NCBI RefSeq assembly: GCF_029852145.1
Contig: NC_079970.1
Span: forward strand, 5,456,001 to 5,520,000
Direction: 5' to 3'
Source: Microplitis mediator
Lineage: Eukaryota; Arthropoda; Insecta; Hymenoptera; Braconidae
DNA: 64,000 nt
Part shown: piece by piece, positions 1-13,170 of the stretch
Position numbering within the stretch: the first letter of the stretch is position 1
Layout of the letters: every line of letters begins with the position of its first letter
The notes under the pieces: generated by a model
Database searches by the model: none
Seen by the model: only the letters and a program-made list of their open reading frames with translations
What the model was told of the DNA's origin: nothing
Translations under genes and position numbers: made by a program

Positions 1-2022
1 ACACTCCCACTATCAACTTCATCCCTAAAACCATCTTGGATAGAAAAGTATGTACTAAAATTTCTGTTTCTATTCTCATCGTCTATATCCATTAAGTGAT
101 GATCAAATCGATGCGTATTTGATACACACACACACATACTAAGTTTTCTGTTCACAAATCCATCCTCTATCACTGTACACTCTTCTCTAATCAAACTTCT
201 CAGTTAATCCGGTTATTTTCTTTTATTATTTCCTTCTCCGTTATTTTCTTCATTACTTCTCAGTTTCCAGGATCCTCAAACTTCTTTGGCTTAAAAGTTT
301 TTTTTTGTTCTTCAGTGACCTCTGCACCCCTATTCACTCCCTTGCGTACTCTTCTATCATTATATCCACTACCATTTATCTTGATCTCTTAAAATAAGGG
401 AGATCCGTATTTCTTAATCGAGATGCCAACCAGTCGACTAAACGCTGTAATGAATTATCTGATCTAACAGCTAAACTAGTCCATTGCGATATGAAGCGAT
501 ATTAAATGTAAAAGCATAGTTCAAGATTCAAAAGGAAATTAAGTTTAGAAGCTGTATTCAAACGATTATCAAAGTTGCCGGCTTTACTAAGTTCAGTATT
601 AGCTTTTGCTAAAGAGACGGCCTTATGTACCCACCCAAGTTTCATCTCATCATAGAGTGTCATGAGCTTTTGATGACGACCTAGCTTATACCTTACATTT
701 ACACTAAATTTACTAAATATAATATGTGTATTAATATATACATATACATCTATATATATATACACTCCCGTTAAATAGTTAATATGCATCAGGGTTTCCC
801 GAAATCAATTAAAGTTTGTTGCTAAAGTCAATCTTATTACGAATAACTTAACACCCTGACTAATTTTAAAACGTCTGAGCTATTTTATCTTCTTCTTTTC
901 TTTTTAATAAACTTAGCGGTGAAAAAATATTTACTATAGATCCTCATCCTTGTTGCTCTTATCGCAAATCATAACTTTTTCATTAAGGAAAAAAAGTTGC
1001 TGGATAGTGTATTAAAAATTTTTTTTTTTTATTTTATCCTGAAAATTGCGATAATAATTTTAAAATGAACGCCCGAGGTAATACTCGCGTTCTCGTAGTA
1101 TAAGAATTAAATATTCATCTTTTAATTTTTATTTTTTTTACCATAATTTATATGTTACTCTGAGTGATCATTAGTTATTCCTGGGTAATAAAATTATAAA
1201 TGTATACCTACTTTTTAAATTTATAATTACACGTGTTAAATTTTTACTTGGATTATTAATTAACTCAATAAATTTATCACTTTTAATTTTCAACAAGTTA
1301 AATATATTATTTTTAATACGAAAATAAAATATATATTCAACTGATTGTTATCAAAAGGATTATCTAAATGGATTTCTTGATCCTCAAGAAAATTAAATTT
1401 AAAAAAATCTTTTCTTATGTTAGTATATATGTATCTATATGTCTAATACATATATATTTAAAAAATCAATCATCAGTATCAGAAAATGTGATTCAAAAAA
1501 TAAGTAATTTTAGCGAGCGTCTGGTAGAGCTCTCATATTATGATGGATATTGATAAAAAAAAAAAAAAAAAAAAGTCTGCCGAGTGTCACCTGCGATGTG
1601 AATTTCGACCTCGGGAGTCGAGCATCAGCTTCGGTATACCTCCGCACAACCATTTCGAATTGAAGAAAAATATTTGTCGAAAAAAGCCAGCAGAGTTTAG
1701 TATAAAGTATATTGTATATATATACATATATAGTTAATGTTGAATGTTGAACGAGAGCAGAAGCCGAGTGAGACTTAGTGAAGTTGAGTGAATTTCGAGG
1801 ACAATCTTAATCCAGAGTCGATAACTGAAAATCATCTGCTCTAGCTCTAGTCGTTTCAATCTCTTACCTTGCTCACAAGCTATCTGGTTGATGGAACCTC
1901 GACATTTTTCAGCTTACAGACTACTCTTCTACTCTTTTTCCTTTTACTCTCATACCGTATTCCTCGCACCCCATACTATAAACCTTCTGCCGAACAACGC
2001 CAGCCGTCAGAGTTAATGTAAA
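1..2022. other. AT-rich DNA without a visible gene
   Basis: I see no coding potential, RNA gene or TIR element here. Short simple repeats are present: a CA run near 123-137, poly-A/T runs near 1018-1030 and 1555-1574, and TA-rich patches near 740-765. Open frames in this stretch are short and low-complexity, and none resembles a known domain. Confidence 0.6.
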
Positions 2023-2057
2023 GAGTCGGAGTCGGAGTCGGAGTCAGAGTCAGAGTT
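2023..2057. repeat. GAGTCG hexamer microsatellite
   Basis: About six copies of GAGTCG, decaying to GAGTCA and GAGTTA at the right end. It is a simple short tandem repeat with no gene next to it. Confidence 0.85.
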
Positions 2058-2999
2058 AGAATAGAAATGCGTCGTCATAGTTGAGCAAGTAATTTATTTA
2101 CTCATAGAAATGAAAGTTAAATATAAATATATTTATAAGTTTAAGCGAAAAGAGTTTACTGTTAAAGCGTAAACTTAAAGTTTTATTATTTTCCTGGTGA
2201 TTCGACGTACAAGAAACCAGTTTCTCCTCCCTCTTGGGCTAAAATAAATTCTTCTTCCAACGTCCTGCGATCACTACGATCCACATGATCCTTAAGGGAT
2301 TCCAATTTGCCCATCGGTCTATTCTCATGGTCCTTCTACCTATACCTACAATAAATACTATTCGTATATTTATGATTCTACGTCGTAGTATTTACGTTCA
2401 GTTTTTAAACGACTAAATTGTTATACCTCACCTTTAGAAACTTAGGGTCCCTTCGGATCGGATTGGATGGTATATAAGCATGGGTATGGGCACAAGCCGA
2501 GTAGACGAATATCCTTGAGCCCGTATCTAACGGTCTCTATTGTTTGGGTCCCATTCTAACCCACAAGCCCACGAGTCTAACCTGAATGATCACGTTCCAT
2601 CTTGTTCGTATAGTACTACTATACAGTCTACTAGTATACCTGTACCGTATATATATGTATATATGTACATTGAATGAGAATCCACTACAGCAGACTACTC
2701 TCTACACTTAAAAATATCCGGCAAACGCCTCCAGTAGATCCCGGATCAACATGTCACGGCACGAACTCACGTCCTGTTTCATTTTGTCTCGTTAACATTT
2801 AATAGATTCTTTCAGGCTTTATTCAGCTCCTGGCTTTTTGCGCATACTGATTTTTTCCTTTTTACTTTATAGATAAATTAATTATTCATTTATTATTTTA
2901 CTCTTGATATTAAACTATTCATCGTTATGAAAAATTTTTATTTTTAAAGGAATGAAAAAACAACATATAGAAAAAAATAACAAAATTATTTTAATTATT
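2058..2999. other. Unassigned non-coding DNA
   Basis: Base composition is slightly more mixed than in the flanks between about 2200 and 2800, but I find no long open frame, TIR or RNA signature. A TATATG-rich patch lies near 2648-2670. Nothing further can be supported. Confidence 0.5.
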
Positions 3000-3933
3000 T
3001 ATAGGAATCATTTTTATATATTATAGAAAAGTAGTACCATTGAACATGGTAACCATGTCCATATTATAGGAATAGTTCTAATTTATTATGGGATTTTTTT
3101 CATAATTATAATATTCCCCATATGATATAGGAACCATTCTAGTATATTATGGAAATACTACAACAATTATAGGAAATGTTCTCATAATTAATGGAAACTA
3201 TTTCTACAGAATTATAGGAATGGTTTCCATGGATAAATAGAATGGATCCCTCACTTCATGATAATACTTTTGCATAATGTACCCGAGTCAAAAAAATAAC
3301 TTAATTTTGACTTATTTGACTCGCTTTTAGCTTAATTAACTTGATTTTGACTGTTATAGTTTTTTTGACTTGAATATGACTTTTTTAACTTAGAAATTTA
3401 AGTCAAATCCATGACAGCGAGACTTTAATTTGACGTGGTTGGCGTAAATGGGTACTAAGTAAGACAACTTAATCAAAAGCAAGTCAGAACCAAATGTGTT
3501 TTCATATTTTAAGATACGAAAATTCATTTGGTTCTGACTTGCCTTTGACTAAGTTGTCTTACTTAGTACCCATTTACGCCAACCAAGTAAAATTAAAGTC
3601 TCGTCGTCATGGATTTGACTTAATTTCTGTTAAAAAAGTCATATTCAAGTCAAAAGAATTATAGCAGTCAAAATCAAGTTTATTAAGTCAAAAGCAAGTC
3701 AAATAAGTCAGAAAAGTCAAAAACATGTTATTTTTTTGACCCGGGTATAGGAACCATTCTCACCTGTCTATTAGGAACCATTTCTATATTGTTCTAGAAT
3801 TAATTCCCATATTTATGAGAACGTTTCCTATAGTTATGGTATCATTTCTTATGATGTATAGGAACTATTTTTAGCTCCATGGTATCCATTCTCATAAGTG
3901 CCTAGAAAATGTTCCTAAAATTTTGTCTCAGTG
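3000..3933. repeat. Degenerate ATAGGAACCATTCT repeat array (foldback inside)
   Basis: Both sides of the foldback at 3282-3745 carry many degenerate copies of a short motif close to ATAGGAACCATTCT, in both orientations (for example near 3127, 3213, 3748, 3770 and 3858). The stretch ends near 3933 with a CTCAGTG sequence that would fit a TIR end, but I found no matching left end. It looks like one old repeat element made of diverged short units, later split by the foldback. Confidence 0.5.
3282..3745. mobile_element. 464 bp foldback MITE, TA TSD
   Basis: The element is almost entirely a hairpin: two arms of about 215 bp (left 3282-3496, right 3525-3745) separated by a loop of about 28 bp. Ends are CCCGAGTCAAAAAAATAAC on the left and its near-complement, ending GACCCGGG, on the right. 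TA flanks both sides (3280-3281 and 3746-3747), as expected for Tc1/mariner-type integration. The arms hold a GTAAATGGGTACTAAGTAAG motif that is also found in the larger element at 6796-8111, so both belong to one family. It encodes no protein. Confidence 0.85.
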
Positions 3934-6795
3934 AATAACATTTTCATTTTTTTTGCTAGTATTTATTTGAAGAATTTTTAACAATGACTGGTTAGATTAA
4001 AAAATAAATTCAAGTCGATTATGTAAAATATCGACAGCTACAAGATAAATTTACAAACGAGAAAAAATTTCGAAAAGAATTTATCCGAAAATACTTTCGT
4101 AGAATTAACTATTTAGAGGCTTGTCCTTAGGTCAAAAATAGGTAGAGGGTAGGTATAAATCTTTAAAAGAAAAATAGTAATAAAAGAATATGACGAGCGA
4201 AAAATGCAGTCTCACGATAGTGATTGATGGTTTGAGTCCAATCGTCGGCCTTTTACTTGTACTTGCACAGTAGTTTAGTTGTCCCTACTCAGATACAGAA
4301 CAGCAAAGGCAATAATTTTAAGATTCACCTGAACTTTATGTACACAGTGCTACAAGAATCTCTCTAAATTACTTAGTACCTCCCTCATTAACTTACATTC
4401 TGGCATCACAAAGTAAAAGCATCAACGTCCCTGTAGTCGTTACATCAATCCCCATTTTAATCCACTGAGATCGTTAAATTCCGCCTATCAATTCTCATTT
4501 TCTTTTCCTCTTTATGTAATATTTTTGCCTGCTACAAACTTCTTTCATTGATTAAATACATATTAAGTTACGGATTATAAATGATGAATATTAATTTCAT
4601 TTTTTAAAAATTATCCCATCCGACTTTTCCCCCAATGAAAAGATGAAATTTCTTTCTTAAATGTCAAAAAATAATTAAAGTCTGTTTTATGAGATGTAAC
4701 AGACATTTCACGAAATTAAAATAACTTTTTATTAAAAAATCCATTTTTTAAAAAATTTGAAAATTTTAAAATAAATGAAATTGCAGCGAAGTTAATTTTT
4801 GAGTTTTTCATGATAATGAAAAATTAAAAAACGCTTGAAATTCATTTTGTAACGGATTTGGACTTTTTTTATTGAAGAGTTACTCTGAGCTCAGTACTCA
4901 TTCAATAGAAGTTAATTTAATAAAATTTGAAAGAGTAATTTTTGTAAACTGTTACCAATTTCGCTTTAACTTCAAACTTAACTTGAGTCAAGTACAAATT
5001 GCCTCACAAAATAAAAGAACAAAACTTCTTTGCAATCCGTTAGAAACGATGGTCGGAATCCATTGGACACTAAATTGCGGGTTATATAAATAAACTTTTG
5101 AATCAACAGTTCTTTTTTTTATGACTAGGTGATGAATAGAGACATATAATGGCAAAATTTTCTAAAAGTTACATCATGAAGACAATCACATTAGTTTGAT
5201 TTCTATGAGAAATCTACCTAATAAAGAATGAAAGAGCTGGGAAGATGGTGAAAGTTATCCTGCAACTAAAAATAAAAAACAAAATTTTAAAAACATTGTT
5301 GTGATGTTGATGATTTCAATGCCTATATGTATGAGTGAGAGGTAGAATGGAATGTCAAGATCGCATTGAAGCTCGCAACAAAGATGAAGAATAAAGGGAA
5401 TAGCGAATCTCGGCGGTAGTTTGTAAAATGTGTGCAGAGTTTGAATAAAAAAAAAAAGCCTTCAGCCTTCGCCCTTTTAGTTCTTCGTCTTTTATTTATC
5501 ACTGGAGAAAATAATACTTTGGCTGGTGAATATTTCTCAAAGAAATGGATTTCTTAATAATTATCAATTATCATAAATATATTGATCCAAAAAATCGAAT
5601 TGGAATCGATAAATTTCTTTTTTTTTATTACATTCTTCGATGCAAAATTCCGTCAGGATTATTTTTCTCATGGATAAATTTTACTTTCAAGAAGAATATA
5701 AAATTTTTTTTTTTTTTCATGGGAAGTTTTCTGCCCAAAATTTCAAAATTTTTTCCCATGTCTGGGTCATATTAATACCGAATACTTATTGAGGGAGTAA
5801 AGTAAAGAACTAGTGAAAAAAACGCGAAATTTTGTTAGGAGACCCGTTTTGCCCTTTTTTCTGTTCTGAGCATTAGTATTCATTTACACGAGCGTATGTG
5901 GAACTAAATAACTTTTTAGGCCATAGAAGAAAATGCGGGAAATAATCTGGCCGATACGAATAAGATAATAGTGAAGGTATTACGGAAAGAGAATAATGTG
6001 AAAAAAAGTATTAGACGAATGCAAAAAGATATGAGGAAGAAAAAAACAAGGAATGAGGTAAATATGTAAAAGAAGAAAGAGAGAAGGGAAATGAAGGTTC
6101 TTAAGTATAAGAATAATAAGAAAAGAAAGAAGAAAATGGTTGCTGGACGTGTGAGACTTCCACGAAGCAGACCTCCGTGGCCTCGAGTCTTTTTCTCTTC
6201 TTATTATTTTATTTTATTATACAATATATATATACAGTCTCTCCTCGCGGCCGTCATTCCATTCTCATCTGGTTTTATATACTCTTATATTATGTTTTGC
6301 TCTACACAAAACTCTACACTATGATCGCTGTTGTAGTTGATGGTATAGAATAAGAGAAAAGACGATAGACGTTACGACTCACCTTCACTGAAGATGATAT
6401 TATATAGCCTAACTTGCTGTTATTATTGTAGAATGTTGAACCTTTTGAGCCCTTGCTCGTACTACAAGCCAAGTTATCTATATATATGTAATATATCACT
6501 GATTCCTTTACGCTGCTATGCAGTTAATCTAGAGTCACAGTCGGTGGGATCTTCATAACTTTGGGTTTAATGATACATCAAAATATATAAACGATATGTG
6601 TACAGATTTTATAGTTTAAGATATTTCACGCTGATATAATTTATGAGATGATAGATTTTATAAATCGAGATCCTGATGATGGACACAAAAAATAGTTAAT
6701 GCTTTATTTATAATCTTTAATCCTATTGGCGATCGTTTTAAACACGTGCGCAGCTTTTACTGCTGCTTGCTAAATCGATGATATCCTAGTGTTTA
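3934..6795. other. AT-rich DNA without a visible gene
   Basis: Nothing gene-like is supported. A purine-rich stretch lies near 6000-6140 and a poly-A run near 5447-5457. Short open frames near 5545-5775 and 6091-6324 are low-complexity and have no homologue I recognise. Confidence 0.55.
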
Positions 6796-7013
6796 TCCGG
6801 TTCAAAAAAATAACTTTTTTGACTTTTTTGATATAATTATCTTGATTTTGGCCATGCTTATTTTTTTTAACTGCAACATAACTTTTTTAACTCAAAAATT
6901 TAAGTCAAAGTCAAATTACAGTCAAGTTTGACTTGGGTTCGACTTTTTTGATTCAAAAATTTTAATCAAATCCGAGACAACGTGACTTTAAGTTAACTTA
7001 GTTGGCATAAATG

Positions 7014-7951
7014 CCCGGGTAAAAAAATTTTTTTTCATAATAAATTTAGATCTGAATTTCATTTCGAAACTCAGATCGTGACACAAATATGACTTTCATC
7101 ATGAATTCGTATCAACAACTTTAATCACGACAAAATTATGAGTCAGTCAAATTTTTATCCAAGTGATCCAAAGTTCATTCACTAAATTAATTTTACAATC
7201 GAAACTGATTGACGTAAATCAAGTACTTGGTAGGAGAAATTTATCGGTAATTTCTGAATCGATAAATTTGACATATGGTAAAAATTCAGTCAAGTTTCTA
7301 CCGAAGTCATCCCAAGTCTAATTCAAAGACATAATGAATTAATTTTAGAATTGATACACTAAAAAATCGGGAGTGAATACGGAGTGAATCAGGATTTAAT
7401 TTCAATCCGAATTCACTCCGCCACTCGGAGTTCCGGAGTTTTAAAAAAAAATCACTCCGCATGCGGAGTGAATTGGGAGTTTTTTTTAGCGGAGTGATTT
7501 CGGAGTGACGCGGATTTTATTACACTCCCAATTCACTCTGGTCTGGAGTTTTAACATTTGAATGAATTTATATTAAACTGTTAAACAGCGTGTGTGTGCG
7601 AGAGCGTGTTTGTGCGAATGTGTGGGTGTGCGTATCAGCTGATCAGTAATGTAATACGCAAGTTTTTACTTCGATTTTATTTAGTGGAGTTATTTTTTAT
7701 TAATAATATTTTCAAACCTCCTCTTCGGAGTGAATTTCACTCCGAGGGGAGTGAATAATTAAAAATTCATTCACTCCGCATTCACTTCGGATTTAATCCG
7801 CATTCACTCCACGAATTTTTTACAGTGTATGGATTTACTAGACGAAAAGTTAGAGTAAATTCATGATGAAAGTCATATTTGTGTCGTGATCTGAGTTTCG
7901 TCATGAAATTCAGATCTAAATTCACTATGAATAAAAATTTTTTTTACACGG
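7014..7951. mobile_element. Second-level TIR element, 3 bp TSD (ATG)
   Basis: Ends are CCCGGGTAAAAAAA on the left and its near-complement TTTTTTTACACGG on the right, with an inverted repeat of about 100 bp (both arms carry TTTAGATCTGAATTTCAT and CACAAATATGACTTTCATCA). ATG is duplicated at 7011-7013 and 7952-7954. Removing the insert restores the motif of the host foldback seen intact at 3282-3745, so the boundary is well supported. It is itself split by the element at 7357-7827. No coding sequence. Confidence 0.75.
7357..7827. mobile_element. GGAGTGAAT-rich MITE (copy C1), TA TSD
   Basis: Ends are CACTAAAAAATCGGGAGTG and, on the complementary strand at the right end, CACTGTAAAAAATTCGTGG. Both ends are built from repeated GGAGTGAAT / ATTCACTCC words. 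TA lies on each side (7355-7356, 7828-7829). The centre holds a GT-rich patch (about 7588-7635). Related copies lie at 32638-33127 (opposite orientation) and 50799-51187. Confidence 0.85.
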
Positions 7952-8111
7952 ATGGGCACTAAATAAGACATCAGTCAAACCCGAAAGTGTTTTTAAATCT
8001 TAAAGTATGTTTTTCATTTATTTAAAAAAGAACTTAAATTTGATTGGTTTTGTCTTGCTAGACTTGTTTCATTTTCAATTTTTTTTAATTTAGTTACTTT
8101 TCCGACCCAGG

Positions 8112-8434
8112 TATATATATGTGAATATATATGATAAATGTATGAATGGAAGTATAAGAACGATTATTATTATTATCATTATAATAGATAAAAGTCTATT
8201 GCAGTGGCAGTCTGATGAAATTTATGACAAATACGTCGGTTTATATAGATTTTTTACGTAGGTAATTGTTTTTAATACACGAGGGACACATTTGTTAGCA
8301 CATGTGGGGTTTTATGCTTTTTACGATATACTTAAATAATAAATTTGCTGGGAAAAAAATCCATTTTATTCAATATTCAAGTGCATTATGATATTAGATA
8401 TGGAAAATTTTGTACAATACATACATATATATAT
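8112..8434. other. Short AT-rich gap
   Basis: No gene, TIR or RNA signature is visible. TTA/TCA trinucleotide runs occur near 8164-8185 and a TA-rich run near 8420-8434. Confidence 0.5.
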
Positions 8435-8838
8435 ACTAGCCGTTACCTGCCCGCTTCGCTGGGCGTAAATTACAGTTAAGTGATGATTTTTTTATTTCAT
8501 GATTAAGAATATTTCTATAACTATGGCTTTGACCGATGACTTCCTCGGCAATTGTATTGATATTATTGTAGTAAGCTATAAAGAACTAATGACAAAATGC
8601 AATTAGAAATAATTACACCACAATCATAACGATGAGACGAAAATGTTATTTGCTTTTTTTTTTTTTTGAGTTGAAAACATACGCGTCTCCTTTATCAGAT
8701 CTCGGATAAAAGACGGAGTTTATAATATTTTGATTGAAATGTAATTATTTTTTGTTTTTTCTTTAACATAGATTCATTGAAGTAATTCAGTTAAAGGGTG
8801 TATAAAAAATTAATATCGTACCTTTGAAACCCATTTTA

Positions 8839-9094
8839 CACTGAGAAAAAAAACTTTTTTCAAGTATATAAATGCTTGTATCATACCGAGTGAATATTTG
8901 TTTAATCTCAGTAAAAATGTACTCCGATCAAGTATATTTTCTTAAAATAAGTATAGAAATTCTTGAATCAAGAAAATATTACTCGGTTGAAGTACATATT
9001 TTCTATGATTAAGAATATTATTTGTTTGTATAGTGCCGAGTAAATATTTTTTTAAATGAAGTATTTATACTTGGGAACATTTTTTTTTTCAGTA
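8839..9094. mobile_element. CACTGAG-ended MITE, TA TSD
   Basis: Left end CACTGAGAAAAAAAAC and right-end complement TACTGAAAAAAAAAATG form an A-rich TIR. TA occurs at 8837-8838 and 9095-9096. The interior holds repeated AAGTATATA- and GAGTAAATATT-like words. It is nested in the element at 8435-11603. Confidence 0.7.
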
Positions 9095-9246
9095 TAGTAC
9101 ATAAGTAGACGATACAATTAATCGTCATACTTAATTTAAACTCTGTAACACATATATTTAAAAAACGGGAATACACTAACGTTTGACACTCCCCCAAACT
9201 CCTTTAGGAGTTGAATCTATTAAATCCGATTTATGAGAGATACTTA

Positions 9247-9468
9247 CACAGAAACTAAAGTTATCTTAAATTAAGAAAATATTTTGGAAGCCAAATGTTT
9301 TCGGGAATCAAATCAAGATTTTCTTGAGCCAAGAGAATTTGTCTTGGTTAAAAAAAAATTTGCCTTGGTCGGAGAAGATTTCTACTTTATCTGAGAAAAT
9401 TTAGGTTTCCAAAAAAATTTTCTTGAATCAAGAATATTTATCTTCAGTCGAGAATTTTTTTTTCTGTG
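9247..9468. mobile_element. CACAGAAA-ended MITE, TA TSD
   Basis: The left end is CACAGAAACTAAAG and the right-end complement is CACAGAAAAAAAAATTC. TA is duplicated (9245-9246, 9469-9470). Joining the flanks gives ATACTTACATGG, matching ATACCTACATGA in the neighbouring 140 bp repeat unit, so a paralogous empty site confirms the insertion. The interior repeats TCAAGA(A/T)T(A/T)TTCTTG-like words. Confidence 0.8.
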
Positions 9469-9755
9469 TACATGGCAAAGTTAACGTTCATGCCGAATTT
9501 AAGCTCTGTACCATATATATTCAATGAACGGAAGCATATTAACCTTTAACGCCCCACGAACCCTCTTAGGAGTTTTGATTTTATTAAAGTCGTTTCATGA
9601 GGGATCCCTAAATGACATAATAAACGTTCATGCCGAATTTCAACACTGTAACGTATGTATTTGAAAAACGGAAGCATATTAACGCTTGAAGCCCACGCAA
9701 ACCCTGTTAGGAGTAAATTTTATTAAAGCCCTTATGAAGAATACCTACATGACAT

Positions 9756-11052
<1,297 letters not shown>

Positions 11053-11603
11053 ATCACAAACGTTCACGCTGAATTTTAAATCCGTAAGCCTTATAGTTCC
11101 AGAGATACTATATTGAATAGATTTACATTCTTACTTAGTTACAAATAAGTCAGATTAGACTCTTTTATTTTGACTGTTTAATAAACTGTGATATACGATT
11201 CAGTTGACAGAAACAATTGATAAATGAAACAAAATCTAATCGATAAAAAAAATATAAAAAACAATTAACGCTAATGGAATAAAAACAATTGATGGCTGTA
11301 ATTTAACTGTTTTTTTCTTATACTTTTAGAAAAATAATTTAAATACCCGAATCCTGAGTAACAATTGATTCAAAAAGTAGCCTATATTTTAAATGACAGC
11401 ATCTTGTATATGTATAAAAAATTTCATCTCAATCAGATAAGTGGTTAATTAGTAATAAAGGTACAAACCGACAGAGAGACAGACAGACGAAAATTCCAAA
11501 ATGGGTAGATAATGTATGAGTAGGTCATAAAAATGATATTTGACACATAATTCCAAATAAAAACACCATGTACAGACAGAGCCTATAGATTTATATATTA
11601 GTA

Positions 11604-12453
11604 AAGGTGCACAAAAACGGGTGATAAATAATATAAATGATTATTTATAGGTTATGATCTTCATTTATTTTACATATTGTGTAAGATATGTTATTTTGTC
11701 TTTTTAATCCCATATATCATACAACAAATTAAAAAAATTCAAGTAATAAATTAAATAGATTTACATTCTTACTTAGTTACAAATAAGTCAGATGAGACAC
11801 TCTTATTTTGACGGTTTAATAAAGTTATTTAGTTCTTCAATAAGGCATTGGGATAACCTATCAATTTAATTGACAGAAACAATCGATAAATGAAACAAAA
11901 TCTAATCTATGAAAAAAAAATATAAAAAACAATTGATATGCGTTATATAGAAACAATTGACGCTGATGGAATAAAAACAATTGATGGCTGTAATTTAACT
12001 GTTTTTTTATTGTACTTTTAGAAAAATAATTTATATACCCAAATTCTGATTTATAATTAATTTAAAAAGTAGCCTATATTCTAAGTGACAGCATCTTGTA
12101 TATGCATAAAAAATTTCATCTCAATCAGATGAGTGGTTGATCAGTTATAAAGGTACAAACAGACAGAGAGACAGACAGACAAAAATTCCAAAAAGGGTAA
12201 ATACAGTATTAGTAGGTCATAAAAATGATATTTGACGCATAATTCGAAATAAAAACACAATGTACAGACAGAGCCTATAGATTTATATATTAGTATAGAT
12301 ATAGATATAAAATATAAAATTATTAATTACTATAAGTTATATTGAATTGATCAATCTTGGTTAACTTAGCATACAAAAATAAAAAAATTATTCTAAATAA
12401 CTAAGCAAAATCAAGTACTTATCTTTCAAACCAAATTATTTTTATAAGTTAAT
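11604..12453. repeat. 845 bp tandem block, unit 1
   Basis: The block starts with GCACAAAAACGGGTGATAAA (11609) and recurs from 12454 as GCACAAAAACGGTTGATAAA. It contains flanking DNA, then a 5'-truncated copy of the 8435-11603 element tail (about 11755-12296, ending GCCTATAGATTTATATATTA), then more flanking DNA. The order of pieces is kept in the second unit, so this is a segmental tandem duplication, not two independent insertions. Confidence 0.75.
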
Positions 12454-13170
12454 GCACAAAAACGGTTGATAAATAATATAAATGATTATTTATAGGTTAT
12501 GATCTTCATTTATTTTACATATTGTGTAAAATATGTTATTTTGTCTTTTTAATCCTATATATCATACAAAAAAAAAAAAAAAATTCAAGTAATAAATTAA
12601 ATAGATTTACATTCTTACTTAGTTACAAATAAGTCAGATGAGACACTCTTATTCTGACTGTTTAATAAGGTTAGTTAGTTCTTCAATAAGGCATTGAGAT
12701 AACCTATCAATTTAATTGACAGAAACAATTGATAAATGAAACAAAATCTAATCTATGAAAAAAAATATAAAAAACAATTGATATGCGTTATATAGAAACA
12801 ATTGACGCCAATGGAATAAAAACAATTGACGCTAATGAAATGAAAACAATTGATGGCTGTAATATAACTGTTTTTTTATTGTACTTTTAGAAAAATAATT
12901 TATATATCCGAATTCTGATTTATAATTGATTTAAAAAGTAGCCTATATTCTAAGTGACAGCATCTTGTATATGTATAAAAAATTTCATCTCAATCAGATA
13001 AGTGGTTGATTAGTTATAAAGGTACAAACAGACAGAGAGACAGACAGACAAAAATTCTAAAAATGGTAGATTATGTATGAGTAGGTCATAAAAATGATAT
13101 TTGACCCATAATTCGAAATAAAAACACAATGTACAGACAGAGCCTATAGATTTATATATTAGTATAGATA
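12454..13170. repeat. 845 bp tandem block, unit 2 (partial)
   Basis: Near-identical to unit 1 over about 715 bp. It ends in the element tail plus a short TATAGATATATA tract at 13161-13180. Differences from unit 1 include a longer A run (12569-12583) and an extra ACAATTGACGC-type repeat near 12800-12840. Confidence 0.75.

Larger units (their letters stand above)
6796..8111. mobile_element. Outer foldback element of a three-level nest
   Basis: It belongs to the family of the foldback at 3282-3745: the left arm starts TCCGGTTCAAAAAAATAAC after a TA (6794-6795) and the right arm ends CCGACCCAGG before a TA (8112-8113). The two arms (6796-7013 and 7952-8111) are separated by an inserted 938 bp element. 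The interrupted internal motif reads GGCATAAATG on the left and ATGGGCACTAAATAAGAC on the right, and it is continuous in the intact relative. Confidence 0.75.
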
